A stretch of 64,000 bases of DNA from Acinetobacter sp. NIPH 2699 (GCF_022549355.1 NZ_JAKZGL010000010.1:36110-100109); one strand, 5' to 3'. Numbered from the stretch's first letter, positions 37,440-47,492 are shown. Made by a program: numbers and translations. Notes: generated by a model from the letters alone, not told the origin.

Positions 37440-39375
37440 TTCAACGCGTCGTATTCATACACTCAATGCCGCTTTAGCCAATCAGATTGCTGCGGGTGAG
37501 GTGATTGAACGTCCATCCTCCGTGGTCAAAGAATTATTAGAGAACTCGATTGATGCAGGTTCGACTGAGCTGATTATCCGCATTGCTCAAGGTGGTTCGA
37601 CACTGATTGAAATCATTGATAATGGCAACGGTATTCATGCTGAAGATTTACCGTTGGCAGTGATGCGTCATGCCACCAGTAAAATTCAGACGGCTGAAGA
37701 TTTACATGCCATTGTCAGTTTAGGTTTTCGCGGTGAAGCGTTAGCATCTATTGCTGCGGTTTCACGTTTGACTTTAACCAGTAGTCAAGTTGAAGACGGG
37801 GTTGGTTATCAAGTTGAAGTCAATGGAATGGCTTTTGATCATCAACAAGTACAAGCCGTTGCTGCACAAAAAGGCACACATATTCGAGTACAAGATTTAT
37901 TTTTTAATGTGCCTGCACGGCGCAAATTCTTAAAAAAGCCAAGCACAGAATTTGGTCACATCGAAGAAATTGTACGCCGTTTGGCTTTAACCCATTTCGA
38001 TATTCGTTTTGTTCTCGAACATAACGATAATATCCGTTTGAATTTACCCATCGCGGATAGTGGTGAATTACGTTATCAACGCGTACAACAATTACTCGGT
38101 CAACAATTTATTCAAAATGCCTATTGGATTGATGCTGAAAGTATCAATATGCGTTTATCAGGTTGGTTAGGGCATCCTTCTGATGCAAGAGCACAGGCCG
38201 ATATGCAATATGTCTATGTGAATGGCCGTATTGTGAAGGATAAAACCATTTCCCATGCGTTACGTATGGCCTATGAAGGCATTTTGCATGGGCATCAGCA
38301 TTCTTCTTATTTGTTATTTTTAGAAGTTGATCCTGAAAATATTGATGTCAATGTTCATCCAACCAAGCATGAAATCCGCTTTTTGAATCAGCGTGAAGTG
38401 CATGAATTTGTACGCCATTATGCCAAAGCAACCTTATCTCAGTTTCAAACTGCCAGTGCGGATTTAGCCCAAGCGATGAAAGTGGATGAGCTGGCAACAG
38501 AGAATGCCCAATATCAGCCACAGCCTAAGTATCAAGAGCAATTTCCTTTACATCGTGCAATTGTAGAATCTGAACCGCAAGCTAATCAGCAAGTCACTGT
38601 GTCGACAGATTTGTTGACGGACTTTAATCAAAGTCGTCCACAAGCGGTGCAGTACAATTCAGCACCGCAAGAGCCTCGTTATAACGGTTCTGCGCAGTTG
38701 AATAATGCACTAAAAACCTATTTAGCACCTTTGCGTGAAGATGCTGAAACTGATGTACATGATCAGGCTGGCCCATCACGAGTAGATGAATTTCCATTGG
38801 GTATTGCGATTGCGCAATTACATGGTATTTATGTTTTGGCACAAAATACCGAAGGCTTGATTATTGTTGATATGCACGCCGCCCATGAGCGGATTTTATT
38901 ACAGCAAATGAAAGCCGCATGGGATAAACCTGAGTTTTGGACATCACAACAATTACTGATCCCTAAAATAGTTTCAATTACCCGAATGCAAGCGACACGT
39001 GTAGATGAGTTGCAATCACAACTGCAACGTTTGGGGTTGGAAGTCGATCAATATGGTGATGAGCAAGTTATTGTTCGTGGCGTGCCTGCAATTTTACACA
39101 AAGCAAATTTTGAAAAACTTATCCCTGAACTACTCAATGATCTTGATCCAAATGATGAAGCGAGAGGGTTATTGCAAAAGCGTGATGAGCTATTGGCAGG
39201 AATGGCGTGCCATGGTGCTGTACGAGCGCATCGGCAACTCAGCTTGTCAGAGATGAATGCCTTATTACGTCAAATGGAACAAACTGAGTTTGCCAGCCAA
39301 TGTAATCATGGTCGTCCTACTTGGCGAGCATTTCCATTGCATCAATTAGATAAATTATTTGCTCGAGGAGAGTAG
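37429..39375 (+). CDS. mutL: DNA mismatch repair protein MutL
   Basis: A 648-residue GHKL ATPase linking MutS to downstream repair. The ATPase motifs are [31 protein letters not shown] and [11 protein letters not shown] long variable linker (about residues 340-450) precedes the C-terminal domain. There [12 protein letters not shown] resembles the endonuclease motif DQHA-x2-E-x4-E but has M for Q and Q for the last E; ACHGAVRA and CNHGRPT are also present. The overlap with tsaE implies coupled translation. Confidence 0.96.
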   Translation: MVHDSTRRIHTLNAALANQIAAGEVIERPSSVVKELLENSIDAGSTELIIRIAQGGSTLIEIIDNGNGIHAEDLPLAVMRHATSKIQTAEDLHAIVSLGFRGEALASIAAVSRLTLTSSQVEDGVGYQVEVNGMAFDHQQVQAVAAQKGTHIRVQDLFFNVPARRKFLKKPSTEFGHIEEIVRRLALTHFDIRFVLEHNDNIRLNLPIADSGELRYQRVQQLLGQQFIQNAYWIDAESINMRLSGWLGHPSDARAQADMQYVYVNGRIVKDKTISHALRMAYEGILHGHQHSSYLLFLEVDPENIDVNVHPTKHEIRFLNQREVHEFVRHYAKATLSQFQTASADLAQAMKVDELATENAQYQPQPKYQEQFPLHRAIVESEPQANQQVTVSTDLLTDFNQSRPQAVQYNSAPQEPRYNGSAQLNNALKTYLAPLREDAETDVHDQAGPSRVDEFPLGIAIAQLHGIYVLAQNTEGLIIVDMHAAHERILLQQMKAAWDKPEFWTSQQLLIPKIVSITRMQATRVDELQSQLQRLGLEVDQYGDEQVIVRGVPAILHKANFEKLIPELLNDLDPNDEARGLLQKRDELLAGMACHGAVRAHRQLSLSEMNALLRQMEQTEFASQCNHGRPTWRAFPLHQLDKLFARGE

Positions 39376-39381
39376 CTTTAC

Positions 39382-40326
39382 ATGTCAAATCAATTGCCCG
39401 TGATCAATTTAATGGGGCCTACCGCAAGTGGTAAAACAGCATTGGCATGTGAACTATATGAACGTGGTAATTTCGAGTTAATTTCTGTTGATTCAGCCTT
39501 GGTTTATAAGGATATGGATATTGGCACTGCGAAACCGACCAAGGAAGAGCAAGCACAATATCCACATCACCTGATTGATATTATTACGCCGTTAGAGGTG
39601 TATTCTGCTGCTCAATTTGTTGAAGATGTTTGTCCTTTAATTGATGATATGCATGCGCGTGGCAAAACACCAATTTTGGTCGGTGGAACCATGCTGTATT
39701 TTAAAGCTTTGCTTGAAGGTCTTGCAGATAATTTGCCCAATGCAGATCAGGCAATTCGCGATGCGATTGTTACAAAAGCTGAGTTGGAAGGTTGGCAGTC
39801 AGTTTATGATGAGCTGGTTGCAGTTGATCCTGTAGCTGGTGAAAAATTTAAAGTCTCTGATAAACAAAGAATTATTCGGGCTTTAGAAGTCTATCGGATT
39901 ACAGGTGAGCCGATAACAAAATTACAAGCGGAGCAGCCTAAAAATCAACCGTATCGTTACATATTTCATAACTACGCGCTGATGCCTGATCGGTTAGAAT
40001 TACATCAACGAATTGAGCAAAGATTGAGCAAAATGTGGAGCATCGGTTTTTTAAATGAGGTGGAAGAATTAATTAAAAAATACGATTTAAATGATAATTT
40101 ACCCTCTATGCGGTCTGTTGGTTATCGACAAGCTCTAGAATTCCTGCTAAAAGGTGACTTAAGTCTCAAAAATAAAGTGGAAATGGAGAACAAAGCGTTA
40201 TTTGCAACACGGCAACTTGCCAAACGTCAATACACTTGGTTACGTTCTTTGCAAGAAATACACGATTTTAAAACTTATGTGACGATAACGCAGGCGAAAG
40301 AAGACTTGCGAAACTTCTTGGGATAA
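39382..40326 (+). CDS. miaA: tRNA dimethylallyltransferase
   Basis: Isopentenylates A37 of tRNAs that read UNN codons. The 314-residue product has the P-loop [14 protein letters not shown], the catalytic-region [17 protein letters not shown], and [24 protein letters not shown] and [14 protein letters not shown] lie in the C-terminal tRNA-binding half. It starts 6 bases after mutL and is followed by hfq in the conserved order mutL-miaA-hfq. Confidence 0.96.
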   Translation: MSNQLPVINLMGPTASGKTALACELYERGNFELISVDSALVYKDMDIGTAKPTKEEQAQYPHHLIDIITPLEVYSAAQFVEDVCPLIDDMHARGKTPILVGGTMLYFKALLEGLADNLPNADQAIRDAIVTKAELEGWQSVYDELVAVDPVAGEKFKVSDKQRIIRALEVYRITGEPITKLQAEQPKNQPYRYIFHNYALMPDRLELHQRIEQRLSKMWSIGFLNEVEELIKKYDLNDNLPSMRSVGYRQALEFLLKGDLSLKNKVEMENKALFATRQLAKRQYTWLRSLQEIHDFKTYVTITQAKEDLRNFLG

Positions 40327-40416
40327 AGCAAAATTCGCAGGCTGTCTTTTTATAATTTTTAGTTGAAAAATAAAGATAGTTTTTTTGCGCTGATTTAAAA
40401 ATTTTTGGAGTTAAAA

Positions 40417-40941
40417 ATGTCTAAAGGTCAAACTTTACAAGATCCGTTCTTAAATTCTCTCCGTAAAGAACGTATTCCAGTTTCTATTTTCCTTGTGAAC
40501 GGTATTAAATTGCAGGGTCATATTGAGTCTTTTGACCAATATGTCGTTTTATTAAAGAATACAGTAAGCCAAATGGTTTACAAGCACGCGATTTCTACAG
40601 TCGTTCCTGCACGTAATCCACGTCCAGCTGGTGCTCAAGGCACTGGTGGCTTCCCAGCACAAGCTGGTACTACTGGTGGTTTCGGTGGTCAAGGTGGTGC
40701 TGCTGGTGGTTTCGGTGGTCAAGGCGGCGGCTTCGGCGGTCAAGGTGGTGGCTTCGGTGGTCAAGGCGGCGGCTTCGGTGGTCAAGGCGGCGGCTTCGGT
40801 GGTCAAGGCGGCTTTGGTAGTCAAGGTGGTTTTGGCGGTCAAGGCGGTGGCTTTGGTGGTCAAGGTGGCTTCGGTGGTCAAGGTGGTTTTGACAGCGAAA
40901 CTAAATTTGAAGATGGTCAAGAAGACGAAAATAATCGTTAA
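40417..40941 (+). CDS. hfq: RNA chaperone Hfq with very long glycine-rich tail
   Basis: Sm-like hexameric chaperone for small RNA-mRNA pairing. Residues about 1-70 are a standard Hfq core: [39 protein letters not shown] (Sm1) and [10 protein letters not shown] (Sm2, KH motif). Residues about 80-160 are tandem GGFGGQGG repeats, ending in an acidic [11 protein letters not shown] tip. The total of 174 residues is far above the usual 70-110. A long glycine-rich C-terminus is known for Acinetobacter Hfq. The ATG at 40417 follows a GGAG site; the upstream in-frame TTG is not used. Confidence 0.96.
   Translation: MSKGQTLQDPFLNSLRKERIPVSIFLVNGIKLQGHIESFDQYVVLLKNTVSQMVYKHAISTVVPARNPRPAGAQGTGGFPAQAGTTGGFGGQGGAAGGFGGQGGGFGGQGGGFGGQGGGFGGQGGGFGGQGGFGSQGGFGGQGGGFGGQGGFGGQGGFDSETKFEDGQEDENNR
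40672..40893 (+). repeat. tandem GGFGGQ-coding repeats in hfq
   Basis: Within hfq the DNA repeats a roughly 18-24-base unit based on TTCGGTGGTCAAGGC. The units differ mainly at third positions. Such arrays can expand or contract by slippage, changing tail length in frame. Confidence 0.85.
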
Positions 40942-40959
40942 TTGATTGATGATCTTTAA

Positions 40960-40992
40960 AAAATGCCAGTCTTAAAATAGACTGGCATTTTT
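40960..40992 (+). terminator. Rho-independent terminator of hfq
   Basis: AAAATGCCAGTCT (40960-40972) pairs with AGACTGGCATTTT (40979-40991), loop of six, followed by T. Confidence 0.9.
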
Positions 40993-41025
40993 GTTTGTGA
41001 TTTTAATCTAAGTACAAGAATTGCT

Positions 41026-41883
41026 ATGGAAATTATTTTTGCTGCGGCGTGTTGTAGTGTCATCGTTTCAATTTTGCTGAAATTTCTTAAAACCAAAGGT
41101 TTTGATGTTTTACAAATGATTGCGTGGAATTATTTCAGTGCAAGCATTTTATGTTTTTATTGGTTTAAAACCGATATTACTCATATTTCATTGGCGCATA
41201 CACCGTGGTGGTTGATTCTACTTCTCGCGGTGTTATTGCCGAGTATTTTCTTATGTTTAGCAAAGTCATTACAATACGCAGGGATTTTAAAAACAGAAAT
41301 TGCTCAACGCTTGGCCGTGATACTTTCTTTATTCGCTGCCTACTTTATTTTCGCTGAACAGTTTAGCCAATTAAAAATAATTGGTGTTGTTTTAGGGGTG
41401 ATTGCGATATTGGCTATTATTTTTGGTCAAGCCACAGAGAATAGCAATAGAAGTTTGAATTTGAAATCGGCACTGTTTTTATTTTGCGTTTGGGGTGGCT
41501 ATGCAGCAATTGATGTATTGCTGAAATATAGTAGCAGCCTAGGTTTACAGTTTGCTGTTACGCTGAATTTAACGTTCATTGCTGCGTTTATTTTATCGAT
41601 TAGTTATCTTGCGATAACGCAATCAAATTGGCAGCCTAAAAATATTTTTATGGGTTTGATTTTAGGTGGGCTTAATTTTGCCAATATTGCGTTATATGTC
41701 AAAGCTCATATGATCTTTAAGGATACACCTGCTATTGTCTTTGCAGGAATGAATATTCTTGTGGTGGTTTTAGGGGTATTGAGTGGTGTGGTTTTATTCA
41801 AAGAGCGCTTAAAACTCTATACTTGGATTGGGTTACTTTGTGGGATTGTTGCGGTACTGTGTTTAGCAAAAGCAATGATGTAA
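41026..41883 (+). CDS. EamA/DMT-family transporter
   Basis: A 285-residue integral membrane protein with about ten hydrophobic segments in two EamA-type halves (GVVLGVIAILAIIFG closes the first, VVLGVLSGVVLFKERLKLYTWIGLLCGIVAVLCLAKA the second). FKER near the end is a common DMT feature. The substrate is unknown. It begins 85 bases after hfq, beyond its terminator, and the TetR gene follows 42 bases downstream. Confidence 0.78.
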   Translation: MEIIFAAACCSVIVSILLKFLKTKGFDVLQMIAWNYFSASILCFYWFKTDITHISLAHTPWWLILLLAVLLPSIFLCLAKSLQYAGILKTEIAQRLAVILSLFAAYFIFAEQFSQLKIIGVVLGVIAILAIIFGQATENSNRSLNLKSALFLFCVWGGYAAIDVLLKYSSSLGLQFAVTLNLTFIAAFILSISYLAITQSNWQPKNIFMGLILGGLNFANIALYVKAHMIFKDTPAIVFAGMNILVVVLGVLSGVVLFKERLKLYTWIGLLCGIVAVLCLAKAMM

Positions 41884-41925
41884 ACCGTAGAATAAAGTTA
41901 TTAGCCAATATTGATGAGATCACAC

Positions 41926-42522
41926 ATGACGGGAAAGAGACTGACCAAGGAAGACCGTAGACAGCAACTTTTGCATGTGGCTCGATCTATTATTCGTACC
42001 GAAGGGGTGGAAGCGCTGACATTAGGTTATCTGGCAGAACAAGCAGGAATAACCAAACCGATTGCTTATCGGCATTTTATTGATAAAGAAGGTTTGTTAA
42101 TCGCGATTTATAAAGAGTTTAGTGATAAGCAAAAACAGGATCTATCCAGCTCATTAGCACAGAATGCGAATAGCTTTGATTCGACCATTCATATTTTCTG
42201 TAGCGCCTGTTTAAAATGTTATATCGCAATGGGACCAGAAGTTGGTTTGGTTATGGCAGCACTTTCTGGTACGGATATATTGCAAACGTATCTACAGCAA
42301 TGTCAGCAGGAGTTTATTGATATTTTTACGAATAGTATTCATCCCTTTGTTCGATTCGAGGATCAAGAGGGTGAGGCGATTCTCATTGCAATCACAGGAT
42401 TGATGGATGCTGTATGTGTGGCTGCAAGTAATCACATGCTTGATCCGTCAATTGCAGAAAAAGTGATGGAAAATGCGATTGTTCTTATTCTGAATGATTA
42501 CTTAAATCCAGCAAATATTTAA
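41926..42522 (+). CDS. TetR family transcriptional regulator
   Basis: A 198-residue repressor-type protein. The HTH region is RRQQLLHVARSIIRTEGVEALTLGYLAEQAGITKPIAYRHFIDKEGLLIAIYKEF (about residues 10-65). The C-terminal ligand/dimer domain is unassigned. The start at 41926 (MTGKRLT) has a GAGA site; 41914 and 41911 are alternatives. It is directly upstream of the quinone-reductase-like gene, and a perfect palindrome lies between them. Confidence 0.85.
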   Translation: MTGKRLTKEDRRQQLLHVARSIIRTEGVEALTLGYLAEQAGITKPIAYRHFIDKEGLLIAIYKEFSDKQKQDLSSSLAQNANSFDSTIHIFCSACLKCYIAMGPEVGLVMAALSGTDILQTYLQQCQQEFIDIFTNSIHPFVRFEDQEGEAILIAITGLMDAVCVAASNHMLDPSIAEKVMENAIVLILNDYLNPANI

Positions 42523-42540
42523 CAGGGACTATTGTTTGCA

Positions 42541-42561
42541 TAAGTTACTAATGGTAACTTA
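42541..42561 (+). promoter_or_regulatory. TetR-type operator before the quinone-reductase-like gene
   Basis: TAAGTTAC (42541-42548), TAATG spacer, GTAACTTA (42554-42561): a perfect 8-5-8 palindrome. TTACTA (42545-42550) and CATAAT (42567-42572) at 16-base spacing can be the -35 and -10, so the operator covers the -35. The neighbouring TetR protein is the obvious candidate; binding is inferred. Confidence 0.6.
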
Positions 42562-42590
42562 TTAAGCATAATATCCTTGGAAGAATATTT

Positions 42591-43217
42591 ATGTCTATTT
42601 TAGAACAAAAGAAAAATGCATTGATTGTCATTACCCATCCTGACTCAACATCCTTATCGCATCAAATCTCAAACCATATTGCGAATCTTTTGATCCAACA
42701 GGGCATGAATGTTGAGATTGCAGACTTATATCAAGAAGAGTTCAAGCCAGCAATCACTATTCCTGATCTTGGGGCATATCGTGGCCAGCAAGCTTTAGGT
42801 GCTGATATTTTGTTTGAACAAACTCGCTTTGATCGTGCAGATATCGTTTATTTTGTTTTTCCAGTTTATTGGTGGTCTGTACCTGCGCTTTTAAAAGGCT
42901 GGTTTGAACGTGTGTTTACGCATGGTTGGGCTTATCAAATAGATGATCAAGGAACCTTGGTTGGTCAGCTTAAAAAGATACCTGTAAAACTGATCGGAAC
43001 GGGTACAGGTGATCAAGCTGGATACGATAAGCATGGTTATAGCAAAGCAATACATACCCAGATCGTTGAGGGTATTTTTGGATTTTGTGGCAATCAAGAT
43101 GTTCAAACATCAATTCTTTATCATGCAGATTTTATTCAGGCTGATGGCCTACAGGCATTTTTCAAGGAAATTGATACAACGGTATTAGATCTAAATCAGC
43201 GAAGTGTGAGTTGCTGA
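42591..43217 (+). CDS. NAD(P)H-dependent oxidoreductase, KefF/MdaB-like flavodoxin fold
   Basis: A 208-residue flavodoxin-like quinone reductase. ALIVITHPDSTSLSHQISNHIANLL is the FMN phosphate-binding strand-loop-helix. FDRADIVYFVFPVYWWSVPALLKGWFERVFTHGWAY is the family signature. It probably reduces quinones or other electrophiles by two electrons. A candidate TetR operator sits in its promoter, so induction by a ligand of the upstream regulator is likely. Confidence 0.85.
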   Translation: MSILEQKKNALIVITHPDSTSLSHQISNHIANLLIQQGMNVEIADLYQEEFKPAITIPDLGAYRGQQALGADILFEQTRFDRADIVYFVFPVYWWSVPALLKGWFERVFTHGWAYQIDDQGTLVGQLKKIPVKLIGTGTGDQAGYDKHGYSKAIHTQIVEGIFGFCGNQDVQTSILYHADFIQADGLQAFFKEIDTTVLDLNQRSVSC

Positions 43218-43229
43218 GTAAATGATTTT

Positions 43230-43278
43230 ATATTGGTCAAGGAAATGCCACTTTAAGCCGTGCTTACTTGACCAATAT
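43230..43278. repeat. inverted repeat between the convergent redox genes
   Basis: ATATTGGTCAAG (43230-43241) and CTTGACCAATAT (43267-43278) are perfect 12-base complements with a 25-base loop. It lies between convergent genes but has no T-run, so it is an atypical terminator or another kind of element. Confidence 0.55.
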
Positions 43279-43329
43279 ATCCTCATGTTATGAATTAAAC
43301 GAGCGAGGTTTTATGCTGAAACTTAGAGT

Positions 43330-43983
43330 TTATAAACGAGTAAAAATGACATCTTCAGGAAGTCGTGATTTTGGCAAATTCGCATTGAAATCTTGTTCAC
43401 TACGATAGCCCAAAGCGACGATGACAGAGGCTTTTAGACCTTTTTCAGTTAAACCAAATTCTTGATCAATGGTATTTCTATCAAAACCTTCCATTGGTGT
43501 TGCATCAATCCCTTCAAGCCCAGCAGCGAAAAGGAGTTGTCCCAGTGCTAAGTAAGTTTGATTTTCCATCCACGCAGAAAGATTTTTCAGTTCATTGCGA
43601 TAAAACTCAACGTAGCCCTGACGAGTATCACGTTGACCTTGTTTGGCTATTTCATCTTTAAAGCGACCACTGACATCATCTTGTTGAAGGAGTTGTTCTA
43701 AGTATTCTGGTGAAATATCGGTGCGGGTACAAAAGATTAAGGTATGTGAAGAGTTCAAGACTTTAGCCGCATTATAGACATAGTTGCCAGTTAAGCCAGC
43801 AGCAATTCGTTGTTTCGCTTGATCCGTTTCTGCAACGAGAAAATGCCAAGGTTGAATATTCACAGAAGATGGGCTAAAGCGTAAAACTTCTAATAACTTA
43901 TCAAATTGTTGCTTGGGAATTTTTTTATTTGCATCATACGCTTTAGTTGCATAACGCGTTTTTGCTGTAAGTAGGGTATCCAT
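43330..43983 (-). CDS. nitroreductase family NAD(P)H-dependent oxidoreductase (NfsB-like)
   Basis: A 217-residue FMN protein. RYATKAYDANKKIPKQQFDKLLEVLRFSPSSVNIQPWHFLVA is the N-terminal FMN/RSxR-type signature (here TRYATKAY). LALGQLLFAAGLEGIDATPMEGFD and VALGYRSEQDFNANLPKSRLP fit the NfsB/dihydropteridine reductase group. It may reduce nitro compounds or quinones. Start at the ATG at 43983; upstream TTG (43998) is not supported. Confidence 0.85.
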   Translation of the reverse strand: MDTLLTAKTRYATKAYDANKKIPKQQFDKLLEVLRFSPSSVNIQPWHFLVAETDQAKQRIAAGLTGNYVYNAAKVLNSSHTLIFCTRTDISPEYLEQLLQQDDVSGRFKDEIAKQGQRDTRQGYVEFYRNELKNLSAWMENQTYLALGQLLFAAGLEGIDATPMEGFDRNTIDQEFGLTEKGLKASVIVALGYRSEQDFNANLPKSRLPEDVIFTRL

Positions 43984-44153
43984 GTTTTTTGAATCCAATA
44001 AAAACTCGCTTTATTCTACTGGATATATATTTCACTGAAAGTATCTAAATGTGATTTTCTATATAGATTTAAGTCGTATATGAATATAGCAGTTATATTT
44101 TTAAGCGAATGAGTGTAAGTGTAAAATACGGACAGGGATGATGATTTATAGGG

Positions 44154-44870
44154 TCAATATGACCACTGTTTAAAATCTAATTTATAATTTTCTTGTTCGT
44201 CGATTTCCAAAATCCATGCCGAATCTGCGCGCCAATCACCTAACACTAGACGTTGTTTATTGCCTAGTGGATGGATTTCTGGACGATGCGTATGCCCATG
44301 AATTAAAAAATCAACTTGCCCCATTGCGTCGTCTACAGCTTGAGCATTGACATCCATAATGTCATAACTTTTCAGTTGCTTGGTTTCGCTACTTTTTTTA
44401 CGAAAGCCATTGGCAATTTTTTGCCTAAAGCTTAAAGGTGTACGTTTTAAAAAACCGAGTAAAATTGGGTTGCGTATCACAGCTCTAAAACGTTGATAAG
44501 CAATATCATCGGTACACAAAGCATCGCCATGTTCTAAGCGAAACTTTTTATGATTAATTTCTAGATGATAAACATCAGGCAGTAAAATACCATTAAATAA
44601 ATTTAAGAACTTTTGACCTAAAGCAAAGTCACGGTTACCGACTTGGAAATAAACTGCATTCCCAGCATGAGTGAATTCCTGTAAGGCATTTACAATTTCG
44701 TCTAACCATTGGGCACTGTAATCATCACCAATCCAAGCGTTAAACCAATCGCCTAAAATGTAGAGTTGGGTATTTTTATCTTGATATTGTTTTAATAAAT
44801 CTAAAAACCCTCGAACGAGTCGAGGGTGATCAGGTGACAAGTGTAAATCTGAGATAAACAGATAAGTCAC
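44154..44870 (-). CDS. lpxH: UDP-2,3-diacylglucosamine diphosphatase
   Basis: Lipid A pathway enzyme hydrolysing UDP-2,3-diacylglucosamine to lipid X and UMP. The 238-residue product has the calcineurin-like metal ligands in FISDLHLSPDHPR, LGDWFNAWIGDD, QVGNRDF and IHGHTHRPE. It acts at the cytoplasmic face of the inner membrane. It follows ppiB by 21 bases on the same strand, as is common in gammaproteobacteria. Confidence 0.94.
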   Translation of the reverse strand: MTYLFISDLHLSPDHPRLVRGFLDLLKQYQDKNTQLYILGDWFNAWIGDDYSAQWLDEIVNALQEFTHAGNAVYFQVGNRDFALGQKFLNLFNGILLPDVYHLEINHKKFRLEHGDALCTDDIAYQRFRAVIRNPILLGFLKRTPLSFRQKIANGFRKKSSETKQLKSYDIMDVNAQAVDDAMGQVDFLIHGHTHRPEIHPLGNKQRLVLGDWRADSAWILEIDEQENYKLDFKQWSY

Positions 44871-44891
44871 AAAGAATCCTAGAGGCTAAAA

Positions 44892-45401
44892 TTATTCAGA
44901 GATGATTTTAGCAGATTCGATCACAACGTTCTCTAAAGGAACATCTGCATGATAACCACGGTTACCAGTACGTACGCCTTTAATGGCATCTACAACATCA
45001 AGACCTTCTGTCACTTTACCAAATACAGCATAACCCCAGCCTTGAGCTGTTTTGCCAGTATGGTTTAAGAAAGAGTTATTTTTAACGTTAATGAAGAATT
45101 GAGCTGAAGCAGAGTGCGGTGCTTGGGTACGTGCCATTGCAACAGTACCTTCATCGTTGCTTAAGCCATTGTCAGCTTCGTTTTCGATTGAATCACGCGT
45201 TGCTTTTTCTTTAAAGTTTTCGTCCATGCCACCGCCTTGGATCATAAAACCTTCAATCACACGGTGGAAAATTACGCCATCATAGAAACCGTCACGTACA
45301 TATTCTAAGAAATTTGCAACCGTTTTTGGTGCTTTTTCAGCATTAAGCTCAAGAACAATACGGCCTTTATTGGTATTTAATTCGACTTGAGGAAAACTCA
45401 T
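44892..45401 (-). CDS. ppiB: cytoplasmic peptidyl-prolyl cis-trans isomerase B
   Basis: A 169-residue cyclophilin. [24 protein letters not shown] (catalytic Arg and GG loop), [24 protein letters not shown] and [21 protein letters not shown] are diagnostic. No signal peptide, so it is the cytoplasmic form. It is divergent from glnS and precedes lpxH. Confidence 0.95.
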   Translation of the reverse strand: MSFPQVELNTNKGRIVLELNAEKAPKTVANFLEYVRDGFYDGVIFHRVIEGFMIQGGGMDENFKEKATRDSIENEADNGLSNDEGTVAMARTQAPHSASAQFFINVKNNSFLNHTGKTAQGWGYAVFGKVTEGLDVVDAIKGVRTGNRGYHADVPLENVVIESAKIISE

Positions 45402-45568
45402 TACATTAATCTCCTAAACATGGGCAAATTGACCATGGGTTTTTGGTTGAGAGAAGCATAAGCAAACTGTAAACTACAAGGCAAGTAAAAAACGTTAAAA
45501 TCTTTGAGAAAAAGTAAAGATTGCGTTTTTATTCCCTATTTTTAACTGTAAGAAGCGATTTACACCCT

Positions 45569-47296
45569 ATGAAGCCAAATGATGTTGTTTCAGAACTGCC
45601 AAAGACCCCGACACCGAATACTCATGCCTCTGTCGATGCTGCGCAGCAAGAACAACAGGCCGGCTTAGATTTTGTACGCCAAGTAATTACTGATGATTTA
45701 ATAGAAGGGCGCACCCAAAAAGTGGTGACTCGTTTCCCACCTGAGCCGAATGGTTATCTTCATATTGGTCACGTAAAAGCGATTTGTTTAAACTTTGGTA
45801 TTGCTGAAGAGTTTAACGGTTTATGTAATTTACGTTTTGACGATACCAACCCTGATGCTGAAGAGCAGGAGTACGTTGATGGTATTGCCAACGATGTGAA
45901 ATGGTTAGGTTTTAACTGGAATGGTGAACCGCGCTATGCTTCGAGTTATTTTGATCAATTGTATGCATGGGCCGTTCAACTGATTGAACAAGGTGATGCC
46001 TATGTGGATTTGCAAACACCCGAGGAAATTAAATTAAATCGTGGTAATTTCGTTGAAGCTGGTAAAAATTCACCTTATCGTGATGCCAGCATTGCAGAAA
46101 ACCTAGCACACTTTGAGCAAATGCGTAATGGTGAGCTTCAAGAAGGTACCGCAGTTTTACGTGCCAAAATTGATATGGCAAGTCCGAATGTGCATATGCG
46201 TGATCCGATTCTTTATCGTGTGTTGCATTCAGAACATCACCAAACCGGTGATAAGTGGAAAATGTACCCAATGTATGACTATGCTCATCCATTGTCTGAT
46301 GCGATTGAAGGCATTACCCATTCGCTTTGTACATTAGAATTCCAAGATCACCGCCCATTTTATGATTGGATTGTAGCAAAGGTTCATTCTCAAGCTGTAC
46401 CGCGCCAGTACGAATCTTCACGTTTAAATATTGACTACACCATTACTTCAAAGCGTAAGCTACGTAAGTTGGTTGAAGGTGGTCATGTCAATGGATGGGA
46501 TGATCCACGTATGCCTACTGTTGTGGGGATGCGTCGTCGTGGTTTTACTGCTGAAGGATTACGTGATTTCTGTAAGCGAGTTGGCGTATCAAAAACTGAT
46601 GGTATTGTTGATGTGGCAATGCTTGAGTTCTGTATTCGCCAGTCTTTGGAAAATACCGCTGCGCGTGGTATGGCAGTATTGAATCCATTAAAAGTAACAT
46701 TGACCAATTTACCTGAAGAGTTGGACTTAACCCATGCACGTCATCCAAATGTAGATATGGGTGAGCGCATTATTCCTCTAACACGTGAAATTTATATTGA
46801 TCGTAAAGATTTTGAAGAAGTGCCACCTAAAGGTTTCAAGCGTTTAATTCCTGAAGGCGAAGTGCGTTTACGCCATGCTTATGTGATTAAATGTGATGAA
46901 GTGATTAAAGATGCCAATGGTGAAGTGATTGAACTGAAATGTTCAATTGATCCAAATACTCTAGGTAAAAATCCTGAAGGGCGTAAGGTCAAAGGGGTGG
47001 TGCATTGGGTATCGGCAAGCAAAGGTATTCCAGCGGAAGTTCGTATTTATGATCGTTTGTTCACAGAATCAGACCCTGAAATAGGCGATGATTTCTTGGC
47101 AAATCTCAATACAAATTCACTGCAAATCGTTCAGGCGGTCGTTGAGCCTGCTTTAGCGCAAGCGAGAGCTGAAGATCGATTCCAATTTGAACGTGAAGGA
47201 TATTTTGTTGCTGATCAATACGATCATCATGCAGAAAAACCAGTGTTTAACCGTATTCTTGACTTAAAAGATAGCTTTAAAGTTGAGAAAAAGTAA
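45569..47296 (+). CDS. glnS: glutamine--tRNA ligase
   Basis: Class I synthetase charging tRNA-Gln. The 575-residue product has the HIGH motif in [16 protein letters not shown] and the KMSKS-equivalent TSKRKL in [48 protein letters not shown] and [16 protein letters not shown] are GlnRS-specific. The C-terminal anticodon domain includes [14 protein letters not shown]. The start at 45569 omits a poorly conserved TTG-initiated extension; the first 30 residues before the core remain variable. Confidence 0.96.
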   Translation: MKPNDVVSELPKTPTPNTHASVDAAQQEQQAGLDFVRQVITDDLIEGRTQKVVTRFPPEPNGYLHIGHVKAICLNFGIAEEFNGLCNLRFDDTNPDAEEQEYVDGIANDVKWLGFNWNGEPRYASSYFDQLYAWAVQLIEQGDAYVDLQTPEEIKLNRGNFVEAGKNSPYRDASIAENLAHFEQMRNGELQEGTAVLRAKIDMASPNVHMRDPILYRVLHSEHHQTGDKWKMYPMYDYAHPLSDAIEGITHSLCTLEFQDHRPFYDWIVAKVHSQAVPRQYESSRLNIDYTITSKRKLRKLVEGGHVNGWDDPRMPTVVGMRRRGFTAEGLRDFCKRVGVSKTDGIVDVAMLEFCIRQSLENTAARGMAVLNPLKVTLTNLPEELDLTHARHPNVDMGERIIPLTREIYIDRKDFEEVPPKGFKRLIPEGEVRLRHAYVIKCDEVIKDANGEVIELKCSIDPNTLGKNPEGRKVKGVVHWVSASKGIPAEVRIYDRLFTESDPEIGDDFLANLNTNSLQIVQAVVEPALAQARAEDRFQFEREGYFVADQYDHHAEKPVFNRILDLKDSFKVEKK

Positions 47297-47348
47297 AAAA
47301 TCTGTATGAACTTTCATTTAATATTTGAATAGTTGATTCAGCAGCAAT

Positions 47349-47381
47349 AAAAAAGCCCAATGATCATGATTGGGCTTTTTT
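47349..47381. terminator. bidirectional terminator after glnS
   Basis: AAAAAAGCCCAAT (47349-47361) and its complement ATTGGGCTTTTTT (47369-47381) enclose GATCATG. Plus and minus orientations both have T-tracts, so it can end glnS and also the small minus-strand frame at 47391-47492. Confidence 0.88.
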
Positions 47382-47390
47382 CTGCCTTGT

Positions 47391-47492
47391 TTACGGATTG
47401 ATATAAAAATAAACAACAATAAAAATCAATAACATCGTCGATGAAATTAAATACGTATTAATGGTATGAAAACTTTTTATGAACTTTAGCAT
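47391..47492 (-). CDS. candidate 33-residue single-pass membrane protein
   Basis: The 47297-47755 stretch has no long gene, but a minus-strand frame with ATG at 47492 encodes MLKFIKSFHTINTYLISS then a hydrophobic helix (about residues 14-31) ending YFYINP. The basic N-terminus and short length resemble known small inner-membrane proteins. GGTGGGTAG lies just upstream as a modest ribosome site, and the terminator at 47349-47381 follows the stop directly on this strand. I cannot name a family. The rest of the stretch is A/T-rich with no visible signal. Confidence 0.45.
   Translation of the reverse strand: MLKFIKSFHTINTYLISSTMLLIFIVVYFYINP

Noticed and set aside
40552..40920. 122-codon minus-strand frame antisense to hfq
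   Set aside because: It is a Thr/Ala repeat produced by reading the Gly-rich repeat DNA backwards, with no ribosome site.
43310..43410. 31-codon ATG frame antisense to the nitroreductase 3' end
   Set aside because: It overlaps the real gene in antisense and shows no protein-like pattern.
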